Part shown: one piece after another, positions 32,284 to 40,801 of the stretch | Position numbering within the stretch: position 1 is the stretch's first letter | Layout: every line of letters begins with the position of its first letter | From: Streptomyces sp. NBC_00236 | GTDB lineage: Bacteria > Actinomycetota > Actinomycetes > Streptomycetales > Streptomycetaceae | Length of the DNA stretch: 64,000 bases | Direction: 5' to 3' | Assembly (NCBI RefSeq): GCF_036195045.1 | Contig: NZ_CP108100.1 | Location: 248,001-312,000 of the forward strand | Position numbers and translations under genes: made by a program | Notes under the pieces: generated by a model | What the model was told of the DNA's origin: nothing | The model's input: the letters and a program-made list of their open reading frames with translations, nothing else | Database searches by the model: none

Positions 32284-34215
32284 TCACACGTTGGGGTGAA
32301 CCGATTCGCCACCAGGGGTGCGCGGGCCGGGCGCTTCCGGGGCCGCGGCGGTGTGCCAGGAGGCGCCCGGATCGTCGTACGCGTCGGTGTAGCGGGCTCC
32401 GGTGATGGGCCAGTCGGCGAGCAGTTCACCGGGCAGCGCGAAGGATGCGGCCAGTTCCGGCAGATGTCCGCCGACCGCGGTGACGAGCTGTTCGGTGGCA
32501 TCGCTCAGTCCGTCGACCTGACCGGCGGTCAGGTGGCCTGCCGCGAGCAGGTCCCCGCTGTTGCGTGCGACCCAGCGCAGCGCGAACAGCCGGGCCAGTT
32601 CGTCCAGGCGCTCGCGGGCCTCGCCGCCGGGCAGCGCCGCGAGCGCGTTCTCGTACGCCTGGGCCGCCTGCCGGTACGCATGGGCCTCGACCCCCCGCAG
32701 CGCGGGCCCGGATGCCGCGTTCCAGCGCGCCAGCGGGTCGCCCTCCGCCGCCTCCGCCATCCGTGCGGCGGCCCGGGCGAACCAGATGCGCTCCACCTCG
32801 TCCAGGAGACGGCCGAGGAACCGGAGGTCGGCGAGGTTGCCGCCCGCGGGGCGGGCAGCCGTCTCCTCCCTCGGGGCCCGTGCCGCGTCGAGGAGCAGTC
32901 CGGCGGCCGCCCGGGAGTGAATGGCCAGGTTGTCGCCCTCGGCGGTGATGGCGCCCTCGATCCCGGTGACGAGTTCGGTCATTCCGTTGTTCTCCAGCAG
33001 CCCCTGGGCTCCGCACCGCTCCCGGCATTCGACGATCACGGACCTGGCCTGCCAGGTGATCCATCCCTTGGCGATGTCGACCAGCCGCTCGTCCGTCTCC
33101 CGCTCCGCGGGCGGCCGGGCCGCCGCCTTCTCCCACCGGTCGAGCACCCGCCGGTGCAGCAGGCTCATCGCGAAGACGGTGGCCATGGCCTCGGCGAGCG
33201 GGCCGTGGTGGCTGCGGTGGGCCATCACCGGCACGGGAGACGCCGAGCGGCCGCCCGAGACGAAGCGGTGGCCGCCGTAGCGGACGGCGACGGCCAGCGT
33301 GGTGCGGGCGGAGCCCACCGCGCTGGCGCTCATGCAGACCCGGCCGGTGGTGACCCGTCCGATCGAGGCGAGGAAGCGGCGCCTGCGTCCGTCGGTGCCG
33401 CCGCGGAACACCCCGTCGTCGCCGACCCGCCCCTGCGCGCCGCCGAGCAGCGCCCCGCGGTCCACGAAGACCCGGTCGAAGGAGGTCAGGCAGTGGTCGA
33501 CCGGACTGCCCATCCGTGCGGGAAGCCGGCGCACCCGGATCCCGGGCAGGGCCCGGGACGCGTCCGTGAGCGGCACCAGCAGCAGGAAGACCCCCTGGTC
33601 ATGGCCGTCGACGATCAGCCGGGCGGCGACGAGACCCGACTTGGGGCCGCCGGCCGGGCTGGTGTTGGGCATGAACTTCTGTGCGCCGGCGTGCGGGGTG
33701 TGCAGCACGAACCCGTCCCGTTCGGGGTCGTAGGTGGCGGTCGTCTCGATGGCCGCGGCGTCGTTGCCGTGCGCCACCTCCGTACAGAGGAAGGTGCCGA
33801 TCCGCCGCAGCCCGAGGAAGTCCGACAGATCGCGGGGGCTGTCGGCGTCGTGGTCCAGAAGGCTGCCGAGGAAGAGGTTGTAGTGGATGCCCGCGACCGT
33901 GGCGAACGCCGGGTCCACGGGGGCGAGCCACTCGTGCAGTGCGGCCAGGGCGCGGGGGTCCGCGGCGGGCCGGGCGGCGCTGTCCAGTGCGTTGTTGAGC
34001 GCGCGCAGCCGTGCGTGCGCCAGGGCGAGGCGCTCGTCCGGCGTGGGGCCGGGAGGCGGCCAGAGCGGCCGGCGGAACGGCTCGGTGGCGACGAGGCGGC
34101 GCCAGAATCCGTGCTCGCGGCGGGCGTCCGCGCCGAGGAGGACGGTGCTGAGCGGGCCGGCGACCGGACCGGTTCCGGCTTCCGGAGTGTGGGCGCTGTC
34201 GAAAATGGTGTTCAT
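32284..34215 (-). CDS. acyl-CoA oxidase/dehydrogenase family flavoprotein
   Basis: The 643-residue protein is longer than typical bacterial acyl-CoA dehydrogenases (about 380-400) and similar to peroxisomal-type acyl-CoA oxidases. LCTEVAHGNDAAAIETTATY corresponds to the FAD-binding TEx-GN loop of oxidases. VLHTPHAGAQKFMPN and GVFLLLVPLTDASRALPGI follow, then VTTGRVCMSASAVGSARTTL and ECRERCGAQGLLENN. ECRERCGAQG is near the usual catalytic-base/adenine region. The C-terminal 150 residues are a second helical domain. It probably oxidises an acyl-CoA with oxygen as acceptor. The ATG at 34215 is the only start preceding the conserved part. Confidence 0.8.
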   Translation of the reverse strand: MNTIFDSAHTPEAGTGPVAGPLSTVLLGADARREHGFWRRLVATEPFRRPLWPPPGPTPDERLALAHARLRALNNALDSAARPAADPRALAALHEWLAPVDPAFATVAGIHYNLFLGSLLDHDADSPRDLSDFLGLRRIGTFLCTEVAHGNDAAAIETTATYDPERDGFVLHTPHAGAQKFMPNTSPAGGPKSGLVAARLIVDGHDQGVFLLLVPLTDASRALPGIRVRRLPARMGSPVDHCLTSFDRVFVDRGALLGGAQGRVGDDGVFRGGTDGRRRRFLASIGRVTTGRVCMSASAVGSARTTLAVAVRYGGHRFVSGGRSASPVPVMAHRSHHGPLAEAMATVFAMSLLHRRVLDRWEKAAARPPAERETDERLVDIAKGWITWQARSVIVECRERCGAQGLLENNGMTELVTGIEGAITAEGDNLAIHSRAAAGLLLDAARAPREETAARPAGGNLADLRFLGRLLDEVERIWFARAAARMAEAAEGDPLARWNAASGPALRGVEAHAYRQAAQAYENALAALPGGEARERLDELARLFALRWVARNSGDLLAAGHLTAGQVDGLSDATEQLVTAVGGHLPELAASFALPGELLADWPITGARYTDAYDDPGASWHTAAAPEAPGPRTPGGESVHPNV

Positions 34216-34359
34216 AAAACCGGGAACGATCAGCAAACGTCCAGGACACTCCACAAGTCGCTGTCCGGGCCGATGCGCGGCAGCGGCCCGTCGGCCGTCC
34301 GTCACCTGTATGCAGCAATCCGCCGCGCTGTACGGGCGGACAGGCCATCCCCTTGGTTC

Positions 34360-35652
34360 ATGGAACGGCACCCCGAACAGCCTGCGGCTCAGGACGAACA
34401 CGCCGAACTGGAAGCCCTGCGGGCCCGGGTGGCGCAGTTGGAGGCCCGCGCCCCGGCACGCTCACGCCCGCGCCTGCGTTCGTTCTTCGCGGTCCTGCTG
34501 ATCCTGGTGGCGGCCGTGCTCACCCCGCTGAGCGTCCTGTCGAGCTGGGCGAGCGGCGTCGCCGGGGACACGGACCGCTACGTGGACATGATGGAGCCGC
34601 TGGCCTCCGACCCGGATGTGCAGGCGGCGGTGACCGCACGGGTCACCGACGCCGTCATGACCCACCTGAACGTCGACGCGCTGCTGGCGGACGTCGCGCC
34701 CGCCGACCGGCCCGTGGTGGACAAGGCCCTCCAGAAGCTCGGTGGCCCGCTCACCACGGGCGTCTCGAACTTCGTGCACGGCACCGTGGAGCGGTTCGTC
34801 ACCAGCGACGGCTTCGAGCGGGTGTGGAGCAACCTCAACCGGCAGGCGCACGCCTCCGTCGTGAAGGCCCTGACCGGTGAGGGCGGTGGCGCGGTCAAGC
34901 TGGCCGGCGACACCGTGACCCTGGACCTCGCCCCGGTCATCGACCGGGTGAAACAGCGCCTCGTCGACCGCGGTCTGACGGTGGCCGAGAAGATTCCCGA
35001 GATCCACACCGACTTCACCCTCCTCACCTCGGACTCGGTCGGCAAGGCCGAGAAGGGCTTCCGGGCCCTCGAACTGCTCGGATTCTGGCTGCCCGTGTTC
35101 ACGGTGGTGGTGGCGGCGGGCGGGGTGCTGCTGGCGGTGCGCCGCCGGCGGGCGCTGGTCACCGCGGCGCTGGCCATGGCCGTGGGTGCCGCGCTGCTCG
35201 GGCTCGGACTGTGGGCGGGGCGAGCGTTCTATCTCGACAGCCTTCCCCCGGACGTCTCCCAGCCGGCGGCGGGGGCGGTGTTCGACACGCTGGCGGGCTA
35301 TCTGCGCGCCGGGGTCCGGCTGGTGGTGACCGTCGGAGCGGTGGTGGCACTCGCCGCCTGGCTCACGGGCAGCGGCCGCGCGGCAAGCCGGGTCATGGCG
35401 ATGTGGACCGGTGGCATCGGGGCCGTACGGGACGCGGCGGGTTTCACCGGTGGCCCGGTCGGCCGTTGGGTGCACCGGGCGAGGCGCCCGCTGAACTGGA
35501 CGGTGGTCGTGGTGGCCGTCGCGGTGCTGCTGGCGTGGGACAGGCCGACGGGCCTGGTCACGGTCTGGATCGCGCTGTGTGCCCTGTTCGTCCTCGCGGT
35601 CGTCGAGTTCCTCGACGACGACAGCAGACCGCATCTGGCGGCGCCGGCGTAG
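34360..35652 (+). CDS. integral membrane protein with coiled-coil N-terminus
   Basis: The 430-residue protein belongs to a Streptomyces family I recognise only as conserved membrane protein. Residues 8-35 are an Ala/Glu-rich helix (ELEALRARVAQLEA). They are followed by a membrane span (about 45-65), a soluble region of about 180 residues (DTDRYVDMMEPLASDPDVQA to LLTSDSVGKAEKG), and four more spans (about 245-265, 270-290, 315-335 and 375-415). The large loop after the first span would be extracellular. It is divergent from the acyl-CoA oxidase gene across 144 bp that should hold both promoters. Function unknown. The truncated gene at 63652 may have a related topology. Confidence 0.6.
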   Translation: MERHPEQPAAQDEHAELEALRARVAQLEARAPARSRPRLRSFFAVLLILVAAVLTPLSVLSSWASGVAGDTDRYVDMMEPLASDPDVQAAVTARVTDAVMTHLNVDALLADVAPADRPVVDKALQKLGGPLTTGVSNFVHGTVERFVTSDGFERVWSNLNRQAHASVVKALTGEGGGAVKLAGDTVTLDLAPVIDRVKQRLVDRGLTVAEKIPEIHTDFTLLTSDSVGKAEKGFRALELLGFWLPVFTVVVAAGGVLLAVRRRRALVTAALAMAVGAALLGLGLWAGRAFYLDSLPPDVSQPAAGAVFDTLAGYLRAGVRLVVTVGAVVALAAWLTGSGRAASRVMAMWTGGIGAVRDAAGFTGGPVGRWVHRARRPLNWTVVVVAVAVLLAWDRPTGLVTVWIALCALFVLAVVEFLDDDSRPHLAAPA

Positions 35653-35753
35653 CCCGGCTGCCGCAGGGTCACCGTGTCATGCCCGGACAACGGGCGGTGG
35701 GTCCAACGGTGCCGCGCCGGTGAGAGCCGGGCGCAGAGGCACGGGCAGCGTCT

Positions 35754-35771
35754 CCGGGCCACCGGGCCCGG
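35754..35771. terminator. weak hairpin between convergent genes
   Basis: Seven-base-pair arms CCGGGCC/GGCCCGG with a 4-nt loop lie between the membrane protein stop (35652) and the kinase stop (35838). It is short for a Streptomyces terminator, but placed correctly. Confidence 0.35.
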
Positions 35772-35837
35772 CAGTTCCTCGTCGGCGTGATGGCGGTGCC
35801 GCCGTCCCCGTAGAGGGTGCCGGTGGCACCGCCGCGT

Positions 35838-36770
35838 TCACGTCCGGGCGAGTGCCGCGTCCAGTTCCGCCTCGTCGGGCGGGTTGGCGCCGGCCCGGGC
35901 GACGGTGACGGCCGCCGAAGCCGCCGCCCGGCGCAGGACGTCCGTCACGGTGTCCCGGTCCGGTTCGCGCAGCCGCTCCCGCCCGGCCGGCCCGAGCAGT
36001 CCGTGCGCGGCCAGTGCGTGCAGGGTGCCGGACATGAAGGCGTCCCCCGCCCCCACCGTGTCGACGACCTCGGCCGGCAGCGCCTCGACGGTCAACGGCC
36101 CGCCGGGCAGGACCGCGCACGCCCCGTCGGCGCCCCGGGTGACCAGGACGACGGCCGGGCCGGTGGCGAGCCACCGCTCTGCCGCCTTCACCGGGTCCTC
36201 GCCCGGATACAGCCACTCCAGGTCCTCGTCGCTGGCCTTGACGACGTCACTGAGCGCCACGCAGAGCTCGGCCCTGCGCACGGCGGCCTCGTGGTCCCCC
36301 ATCAGCTCCGGTCGCACATTGGGGTCGTAGCTGACCGTCGCGGCGGCCCGCAGCGACTGAACGGCGGCGAGGACCGCGGACGCTCCGGGTTCCGTGACCG
36401 CCGCGATCGAGCCGGTGTGCACATGGGCGGGCGTCCGCTCCAGGGAGACCGCGCCGAGCGACCAGGTGATCTCGAAGGCGTACGCCGCCCGCCCCGCGCC
36501 GTCCAGGGTCACGACGGCGGACGGGGTGGGGGCGGTGGAGCCGTCGGTACGGACGTCGACCCCGGCCGCGGTGAGGTGGTCGCGGATCAGCCGCCCGTTC
36601 CCGTCCGCTCCGAGCTGGGTGAGCAGGGTCGCGCCGTGTCCGAGCCGGGCCAGCCCGTACGCGACGTTGGCCGGGCTGCCGCCCGGATGGACCCGGTCGG
36701 CCCTGCCGGGCTCCCGGACGATGTCGGCGACGCACTCGCCGATGACCAGCAGGTCGAGTCTGTCGGGCAT
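35838..36770 (-). CDS. PfkB family carbohydrate kinase (fructokinase/ribokinase type)
   Basis: The 310-residue protein starts with a typical LDLLVIGECVADIV strand. PGGSPANVAYGLARLG is the first PfkB signature, YDPNVRPELM follows, and VVDTVGAGDAFMSGTL is the second signature with the catalytic base Asp243 and the anion hole. The overall length fits fructokinases. It phosphorylates a monosaccharide with ATP; the sugar is not determined. It is transcribed toward the membrane protein gene and away from the binding-protein gene at 36930 (same strand, 159 bp upstream), with no clear operon partner. Confidence 0.87.
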   Translation of the reverse strand: MPDRLDLLVIGECVADIVREPGRADRVHPGGSPANVAYGLARLGHGATLLTQLGADGNGRLIRDHLTAAGVDVRTDGSTAPTPSAVVTLDGAGRAAYAFEITWSLGAVSLERTPAHVHTGSIAAVTEPGASAVLAAVQSLRAAATVSYDPNVRPELMGDHEAAVRRAELCVALSDVVKASDEDLEWLYPGEDPVKAAERWLATGPAVVLVTRGADGACAVLPGGPLTVEALPAEVVDTVGAGDAFMSGTLHALAAHGLLGPAGRERLREPDRDTVTDVLRRAAASAAVTVARAGANPPDEAELDAALART

Positions 36771-36929
36771 GAGGGTGATGTCTCCTGTTGTGCGGTGGCA
36801 TGGGCGTCCCGGCAGACGTCACGGCACTGCCTGCGAACGCGTCGACCCCGATCCTGCCCTGTGCGGCCCGCTCCGGTGGCGCCGAGCCGTCGGCGTGGGG
36901 CGACGCGCCCCGGAACCGTCCCGCGCCCG

Positions 36930-37802
36930 CTACGCCTCCAGCGCGTCGGCCACGAGTGCGAGGAACCGCGCATGAGCCCGCGCGCTGCACACCGGCTCGG
37001 GGTTCCAGGGCACCACCCGCACGGATCCGGCGACCGGCGCCCACGGCCCGTCGGTCCGGAGCTCGTCGAGCGCGGTGGCGTGGGCCCGGATGTCCGCGAG
37101 CACGACGGCCGGTCTCAGTGCGGCGGCCCGGTCCCAGCCGACCGTGGACCAGTTGGCGCCGGGGCCCTCGGCGGGTTCCACCAGGCCGACGCCGAGCTCG
37201 GCCAGCACCCGCAGTTCGGGCCACATGCGGGGGCGGGCCAGATGCACCTGCTCCTGGCCCGCCGGTGACAGGGCGAGGACCCTCGCCCGGTCCGGGCCCG
37301 AGGTGAGCGCGCGCAGCCGGTCCCGGGCCGCGTCCAGCTCCTGGGTGGCCGCCGCGGGCTCCTCGGCGCCGAGTGAACGCGCCAGCCCGGCGAACCGGTC
37401 ACCGATCTCCGTCAGGGTGCGCGCCTGGCCCACGTCGATGACCACGACCGGAACGTGCCCCTCCAGGTGCTTGGCCGTCTCCGGGTCGAGGCCGTAGACC
37501 TGGCCGCCGCCGTAGCTGACGGCCACCACGAGGTCCGGCTCGCCGCCGAGCAGCGTGTCCACGTCCAGCGTGGCACCCGCCCCGGCGTACGCGACGCCGT
37601 CCAGGGGCAGCGATCCGGTCTTCGCCGCGTCCGGCACCGCGGGGTCGTCGTGCCCCGAGCCGAATATCCCGCTCGGGCGGATGCCGTGGTCCCATAACGT
37701 CGCACCGGCCTGGACATAGGCGAGCACCCGTGCCGGGCGCCTCCCCGCGGTCGACACCTGCCCTCGGTCGTCGCAGAATTCCCACACGGTCCGCTCCCTC
37801 AC
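36930..37802 (-). CDS. signal-less periplasmic-binding-protein-like protein (TroA/FecB fold)
   Basis: The 290-residue protein starts VRERTVWEFCDDRGQ, directly with the family's first strand. VLAYVQAGATLWDHGIRPSG, LGGEPDLVVAVSYGGG and a long central helix follow, then SVRVVPWNPEP. The class III substrate-binding fold is clear, but there is no signal peptide or lipobox, and the cysteine at residue 10 is not in a lipobox. The GTG at 37802 has AGAGG 6 nt upstream; in-frame sequence upstream does not add a signal. No permease or ATPase is adjacent. It may be a cytoplasmic ligand-binding protein, or depend on an unlinked importer. The ligand is unknown (siderophore-type in relatives). Confidence 0.7.
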   Translation of the reverse strand: MRERTVWEFCDDRGQVSTAGRRPARVLAYVQAGATLWDHGIRPSGIFGSGHDDPAVPDAAKTGSLPLDGVAYAGAGATLDVDTLLGGEPDLVVAVSYGGGQVYGLDPETAKHLEGHVPVVVIDVGQARTLTEIGDRFAGLARSLGAEEPAAATQELDAARDRLRALTSGPDRARVLALSPAGQEQVHLARPRMWPELRVLAELGVGLVEPAEGPGANWSTVGWDRAAALRPAVVLADIRAHATALDELRTDGPWAPVAGSVRVVPWNPEPVCSARAHARFLALVADALEA

Positions 37803-37899
37803 GTCACACCTCTCGCCACTGGTTGCCCGCCCCCCGTAGCGGTCTTCCAGGAGTACCTGCCCAGCGAACCCGCGCGGCACCCGCGGCTCCGGCGACGGA

Positions 37900-38526
37900 C
37901 TACAGGTCCGGCGCCGTGGAGCGCACGAGATAGGTGACGGGCCCCGGGTCGGGCACCTCGGTCTCGGTGAATCCGAGCCGGTCGTAGAAGGCCCTGGCCC
38001 GGGTGTTGGCCGTGAGCATGCACAGATGCACGCCCTTGACCCCCTTGGCTTCCAGGGCCGCGAGGAAGGCACGCATCAGCTCCCTCCCGTACCCCTTGCG
38101 CTGCCAGTCGGGCAGCAGGTCGATGTGCAAGTGGGCGGGGTGGGCGGCGAGTTCGGGAAGGACCATGCGCTCGGGGTTGTGCAGGAGGGCGATCATCTCG
38201 TCGCTGGGGCCGCTCGGTGCCGCCTCCGGCCGCGGATAGCGGTCCTCGACCAGGGGCAGCCAGCGCCTGCGGAACTCCGTCACAAAGCGTGGGGTGTCGG
38301 CCGTTCCCAGGATGTAGCCGACCGCCCGGCCGGTTCCGTCGTCGATGACGAAGGCCAGATCGGGTTCGAGGTGGGCGTACGGCGCGGCGAAGATCGACGG
38401 CATCAGCTCCGGGTCCGGGTACAGGTGCCGGGAGTCGCCGCCGTTGTCGGCGGTCCGGACGCAGATGTCGGCGAGGGCGTCACGGTCGCCGGATCGGTAG
38501 GCCCGCAGGCCGGGAAGCAGGGTCAC
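37900..38526 (-). CDS. GNAT family N-acetyltransferase
   Basis: The 208-residue protein begins VTLLPGLRAYRSGDRDALAD. ERMVLPELAAHPAHLHIDLL is followed by the acetyl-CoA loop PDWQRKGYGRELM (Q-R-K-G-Y-G) and NTRARAFYDRLGF. This arrangement with LHIDLLPDWQRKGYG is close to the bacterial OGA-associated acetyltransferase-like group. GTG at 38526 is preferred over the ATG at 38577 because a perfect CebR-type operator lies between them, at 38546-38559, and AGGATGAG precedes the GTG. Control by a cellobiose-type repressor would link it to sugar utilisation. Acceptor unknown. Confidence 0.8.
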   Translation of the reverse strand: MTLLPGLRAYRSGDRDALADICVRTADNGGDSRHLYPDPELMPSIFAAPYAHLEPDLAFVIDDGTGRAVGYILGTADTPRFVTEFRRRWLPLVEDRYPRPEAAPSGPSDEMIALLHNPERMVLPELAAHPAHLHIDLLPDWQRKGYGRELMRAFLAALEAKGVKGVHLCMLTANTRARAFYDRLGFTETEVPDPGPVTYLVRSTAPDL

Positions 38527-38545
38527 CTCCTCATCCTGCCGACCT

Positions 38546-38559
38546 TGGGAGCGCTCCCA
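38546..38559. promoter_or_regulatory. CebR-type operator TGGGAGCGCTCCCA
   Basis: This perfect 14-bp palindrome is identical to the published CebR consensus, as I recall it, that controls cellobiose/cello-oligosaccharide genes in Streptomyces. It lies 20 bp upstream of the GNAT GTG start. The regulator gene is not in this window. Confidence 0.8.
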
Positions 38560-38605
38560 CAAGAGGGGCGCGGGCATTCCCGCGATAGCCGCGCCCCCTC
38601 GTCCG

Positions 38606-38932
38606 TCAGTCGTTGACGGCCGTCAGCAGCACCGCGGCGTCCTCCAGGGCGAGCAGTCCGTGCCGTTCCTGGGGGATCGGGTGCAGCTGCCCGGCGGCCA
38701 GTTCCACGTCGCCCGACGCGGCGGTGAGCCGGACGGAGCCGCGCAGCACCTGGAGAGAGGCTGCGGGCGGGGCGTTGTGCTCGTCGAGGGAGCGGCCCGA
38801 GGCCAGCGCGATGACGGTCTGGCGCAGCGGGTCCTCGTGGAGCAGCAGGTGGGCGCTGCGCCCGTGCGGGGAGGTGCGGGCCGCGGCCAGGTGCTCGTCG
38901 GCAAGGGCGTTCAGATCGTTCGGTGCGTCCAT
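38606..38932 (-). CDS. small cupin-fold protein
   Basis: The 108-residue protein has a helical N-terminus (MDAPNDLNALADEHLAAART) and a cupin-like C-terminus: LLHEDPLRQTVIALASGRSL, EHNAPPAASLQVLRGSVRLT and GDVELAAGQLHPIPQERHGL. Possible metal-binding His residues (H-x-NAPPA and PIPQERH) are in the expected places. This single-domain form is common beside stress and metabolic genes in actinobacteria, but its reaction is unknown. It lies 104 bp downstream of the alpha-glucosidase stop on the same strand and could be co-transcribed at low level. Confidence 0.7.
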   Translation of the reverse strand: MDAPNDLNALADEHLAAARTSPHGRSAHLLLHEDPLRQTVIALASGRSLDEHNAPPAASLQVLRGSVRLTAASGDVELAAGQLHPIPQERHGLLALEDAAVLLTAVND

Positions 38933-39036
38933 ACGCCCCACTGTGCCGCAGCCCTCGCTCCCCCGCGATCCTGCCGGACCCGGCCGTGCACCACGTACGG
39001 CCGGGTCCCTCAACAGGTACGCCTTCGGCGGGACCG

Positions 39037-40662
39037 TCACACGCGCAGCCAGACCGCGGTGTCCTGCGGCAGCCTCCCCGTAGGGTCGAGGGGGCCGCTG
39101 GCCAGCAGCACTGCGGTGTGCAGGGGCAGCTCGGCGGGCTCGGCGGCCAGGTTGACGACGCAGACGAGGCCTTCGGTCCGTGTGAAGGCGAGCACCTCGG
39201 GGGCCGTGTCCAGCCAGGTCAGTCTGCTGATCCCGGGCTGTCCCGCGGTCTCGAAACCCGGTTCGCTCCGGCGCAGGCGCAGGGCCTCGCGGTACAGGCT
39301 GAGCATGGAGTCCGGGTCGTCGCTCTGGAGGTCGGCCGCGTACGCGGACCAGTCGGCCGGCTGCGGCAGCCAGGGTGCGGTGGTGGCGCCGAATCCGGCG
39401 TACGGTTCGCCCGCCGCCCAGGGCAGCGGCACCCGGCAGCCGTCGCGTCCCGGGTCGGTGCCGCCCTTGCGGAAGTGCATCGGGTCCTGGATGCGGTCCA
39501 GGGGGATGTCGGCCTCCGGCAGTCCGAGCTCCTCGCCCTGGTAGAGGTAGGCGGCGCCGGGAAGGGCCAGCGAGAGGAGGGCGGCGGCACGGGCCCGGCG
39601 GGTGCCGAGCGCGAGGTCGGTGGGGGTGCCGAAGGTCTTCGCCGCGAAGTCGAAGCCGGTCTCCGCACGGCCGTAGCGGGTCACGGTGCGGGTCACGTCG
39701 TGGTTGCACAGGACCCAGGTGGCAGGGGCGCCGACCGAGGCGTGTTCGGCGAGGGTGTCGTCGATCGCGGTCCGCAGCAGTGCGGAGTCCCACGGGCAGG
39801 CCAGGAAGTTGAAGTTGAAGGCGGTGTGCAGTTCGTCGGGCCGCAGGTACCGGGCGAACCGCTCGGTGTCGGGGAGCCACACCTCACCGACGAAGACACC
39901 GTCGTACTCATCGGCTATGGCGCGCCAGGAGCGGTAGATGTCGTGCAGTTCGTCGCGGTCGACGAAGGGGTGCGGGTCCTGGCCCACGGTGAAGTCGGGC
40001 AGTGCGGGGTCCTTGGCGAGCAGGGCGGCCGAGTCGATGCGTACGCCCGAGACCCCGCGCTCGAACCAGAAGCGCAGCACGTCCTCGTGCTCCTGGCGGA
40101 CCGCCGGGTGGGCCCAGTTGAGGTCGGGCTGCTGGGTGGCGAAGAGGTGGAGGTACCACTCCCCGTCGTCCAGCCGGGTCCAGGGTGTGCCGCCGAATTC
40201 GGAGACCCAGTCGTTGGGCGGGATCTCACCGTCCACGCCGCGGCCGGCGCGGAAGTGGAAGAGGTCGCGCTCGGGGCTGCCGGAGCCCGCTTCGAGGGCG
40301 GCCCGGAACCACGCGTGCTGGTCGGAGACATGGTTGGGCACGATGTCGATGATGGTGCGGATGCCCAGCCCCCGGGCCTCGGCGATCAGTTTCTCGGCCT
40401 CGGCGAGGGTGCCGAACGCGGGGTCGATGGCGCGGTAGTCGGCCACGTCGTAGCCGCCGTCGGCGAGCGGTGACAGGTACCAGGGGGTGAACCAGAGCGC
40501 GTCCACGCCCAGTTCGACGAGGTAGGGCAGTTTGGCCCGGACCCCCGCGAGGTCGCCGGTGCCGTCACCGTCGCCATCGGCGAAGCTGCGTACGTAGATC
40601 TGGTAGATGGCGGCGTCCCGCCACCAGTTCGCGGTGGCCTCGGACGGACGGTTGGCTGCCAC
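39037..40662 (-). CDS. GH13 alpha-glucosidase (oligo-1,6/1,4-glucosidase type)
   Basis: The 541-residue protein has no signal peptide, so it is cytoplasmic. GH13 regions are all present: DIVPNHVS (region I), GVRIDSAA with nucleophile Asp210 (II), VFVGEVWLP with acid/base Glu260 (III) and CNHDVTR with Asp322 (IV). QPDLNWAHPAVRQE is the region-V QPDLN typical of alpha-glucosidases. It is the last gene of the operon GH87, binding protein, two permeases, alpha-glucosidase, and would hydrolyse the imported glucan oligosaccharides to glucose. A 16-bp inverted repeat lies between this gene and the permease upstream. Confidence 0.93.
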   Translation of the reverse strand: MAANRPSEATANWWRDAAIYQIYVRSFADGDGDGTGDLAGVRAKLPYLVELGVDALWFTPWYLSPLADGGYDVADYRAIDPAFGTLAEAEKLIAEARGLGIRTIIDIVPNHVSDQHAWFRAALEAGSGSPERDLFHFRAGRGVDGEIPPNDWVSEFGGTPWTRLDDGEWYLHLFATQQPDLNWAHPAVRQEHEDVLRFWFERGVSGVRIDSAALLAKDPALPDFTVGQDPHPFVDRDELHDIYRSWRAIADEYDGVFVGEVWLPDTERFARYLRPDELHTAFNFNFLACPWDSALLRTAIDDTLAEHASVGAPATWVLCNHDVTRTVTRYGRAETGFDFAAKTFGTPTDLALGTRRARAAALLSLALPGAAYLYQGEELGLPEADIPLDRIQDPMHFRKGGTDPGRDGCRVPLPWAAGEPYAGFGATTAPWLPQPADWSAYAADLQSDDPDSMLSLYREALRLRRSEPGFETAGQPGISRLTWLDTAPEVLAFTRTEGLVCVVNLAAEPAELPLHTAVLLASGPLDPTGRLPQDTAVWLRV

Positions 40663-40687
40663 GTGACGTTCCTTTCGGGCAGGAGGT

Positions 40688-40740
40688 ACTCCGCCGCCGG
40701 CCCGGCGAGCGGGGCAGGATGGGAGGGCCGGCGGCGGAGT
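40688..40740 (-). promoter_or_regulatory. intra-operon 16-bp inverted repeat
   Basis: ACTCCGCCGCCGGCCC (40688-40703) and its exact complement (40725-40740) enclose 21 nt in the 139-bp gap between the permease and alpha-glucosidase genes. It would form a strong mRNA hairpin that could end transcription partly or protect the upstream transporter mRNA, lowering glucosidase expression relative to transporter. Confidence 0.55.
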
Positions 40741-40801
40741 GCTGAGGGGAGGACGGCCGGACGGCGCGCCGGACGGGCGGGGCGCGGTCCTGGGAGGGGT
40801 G

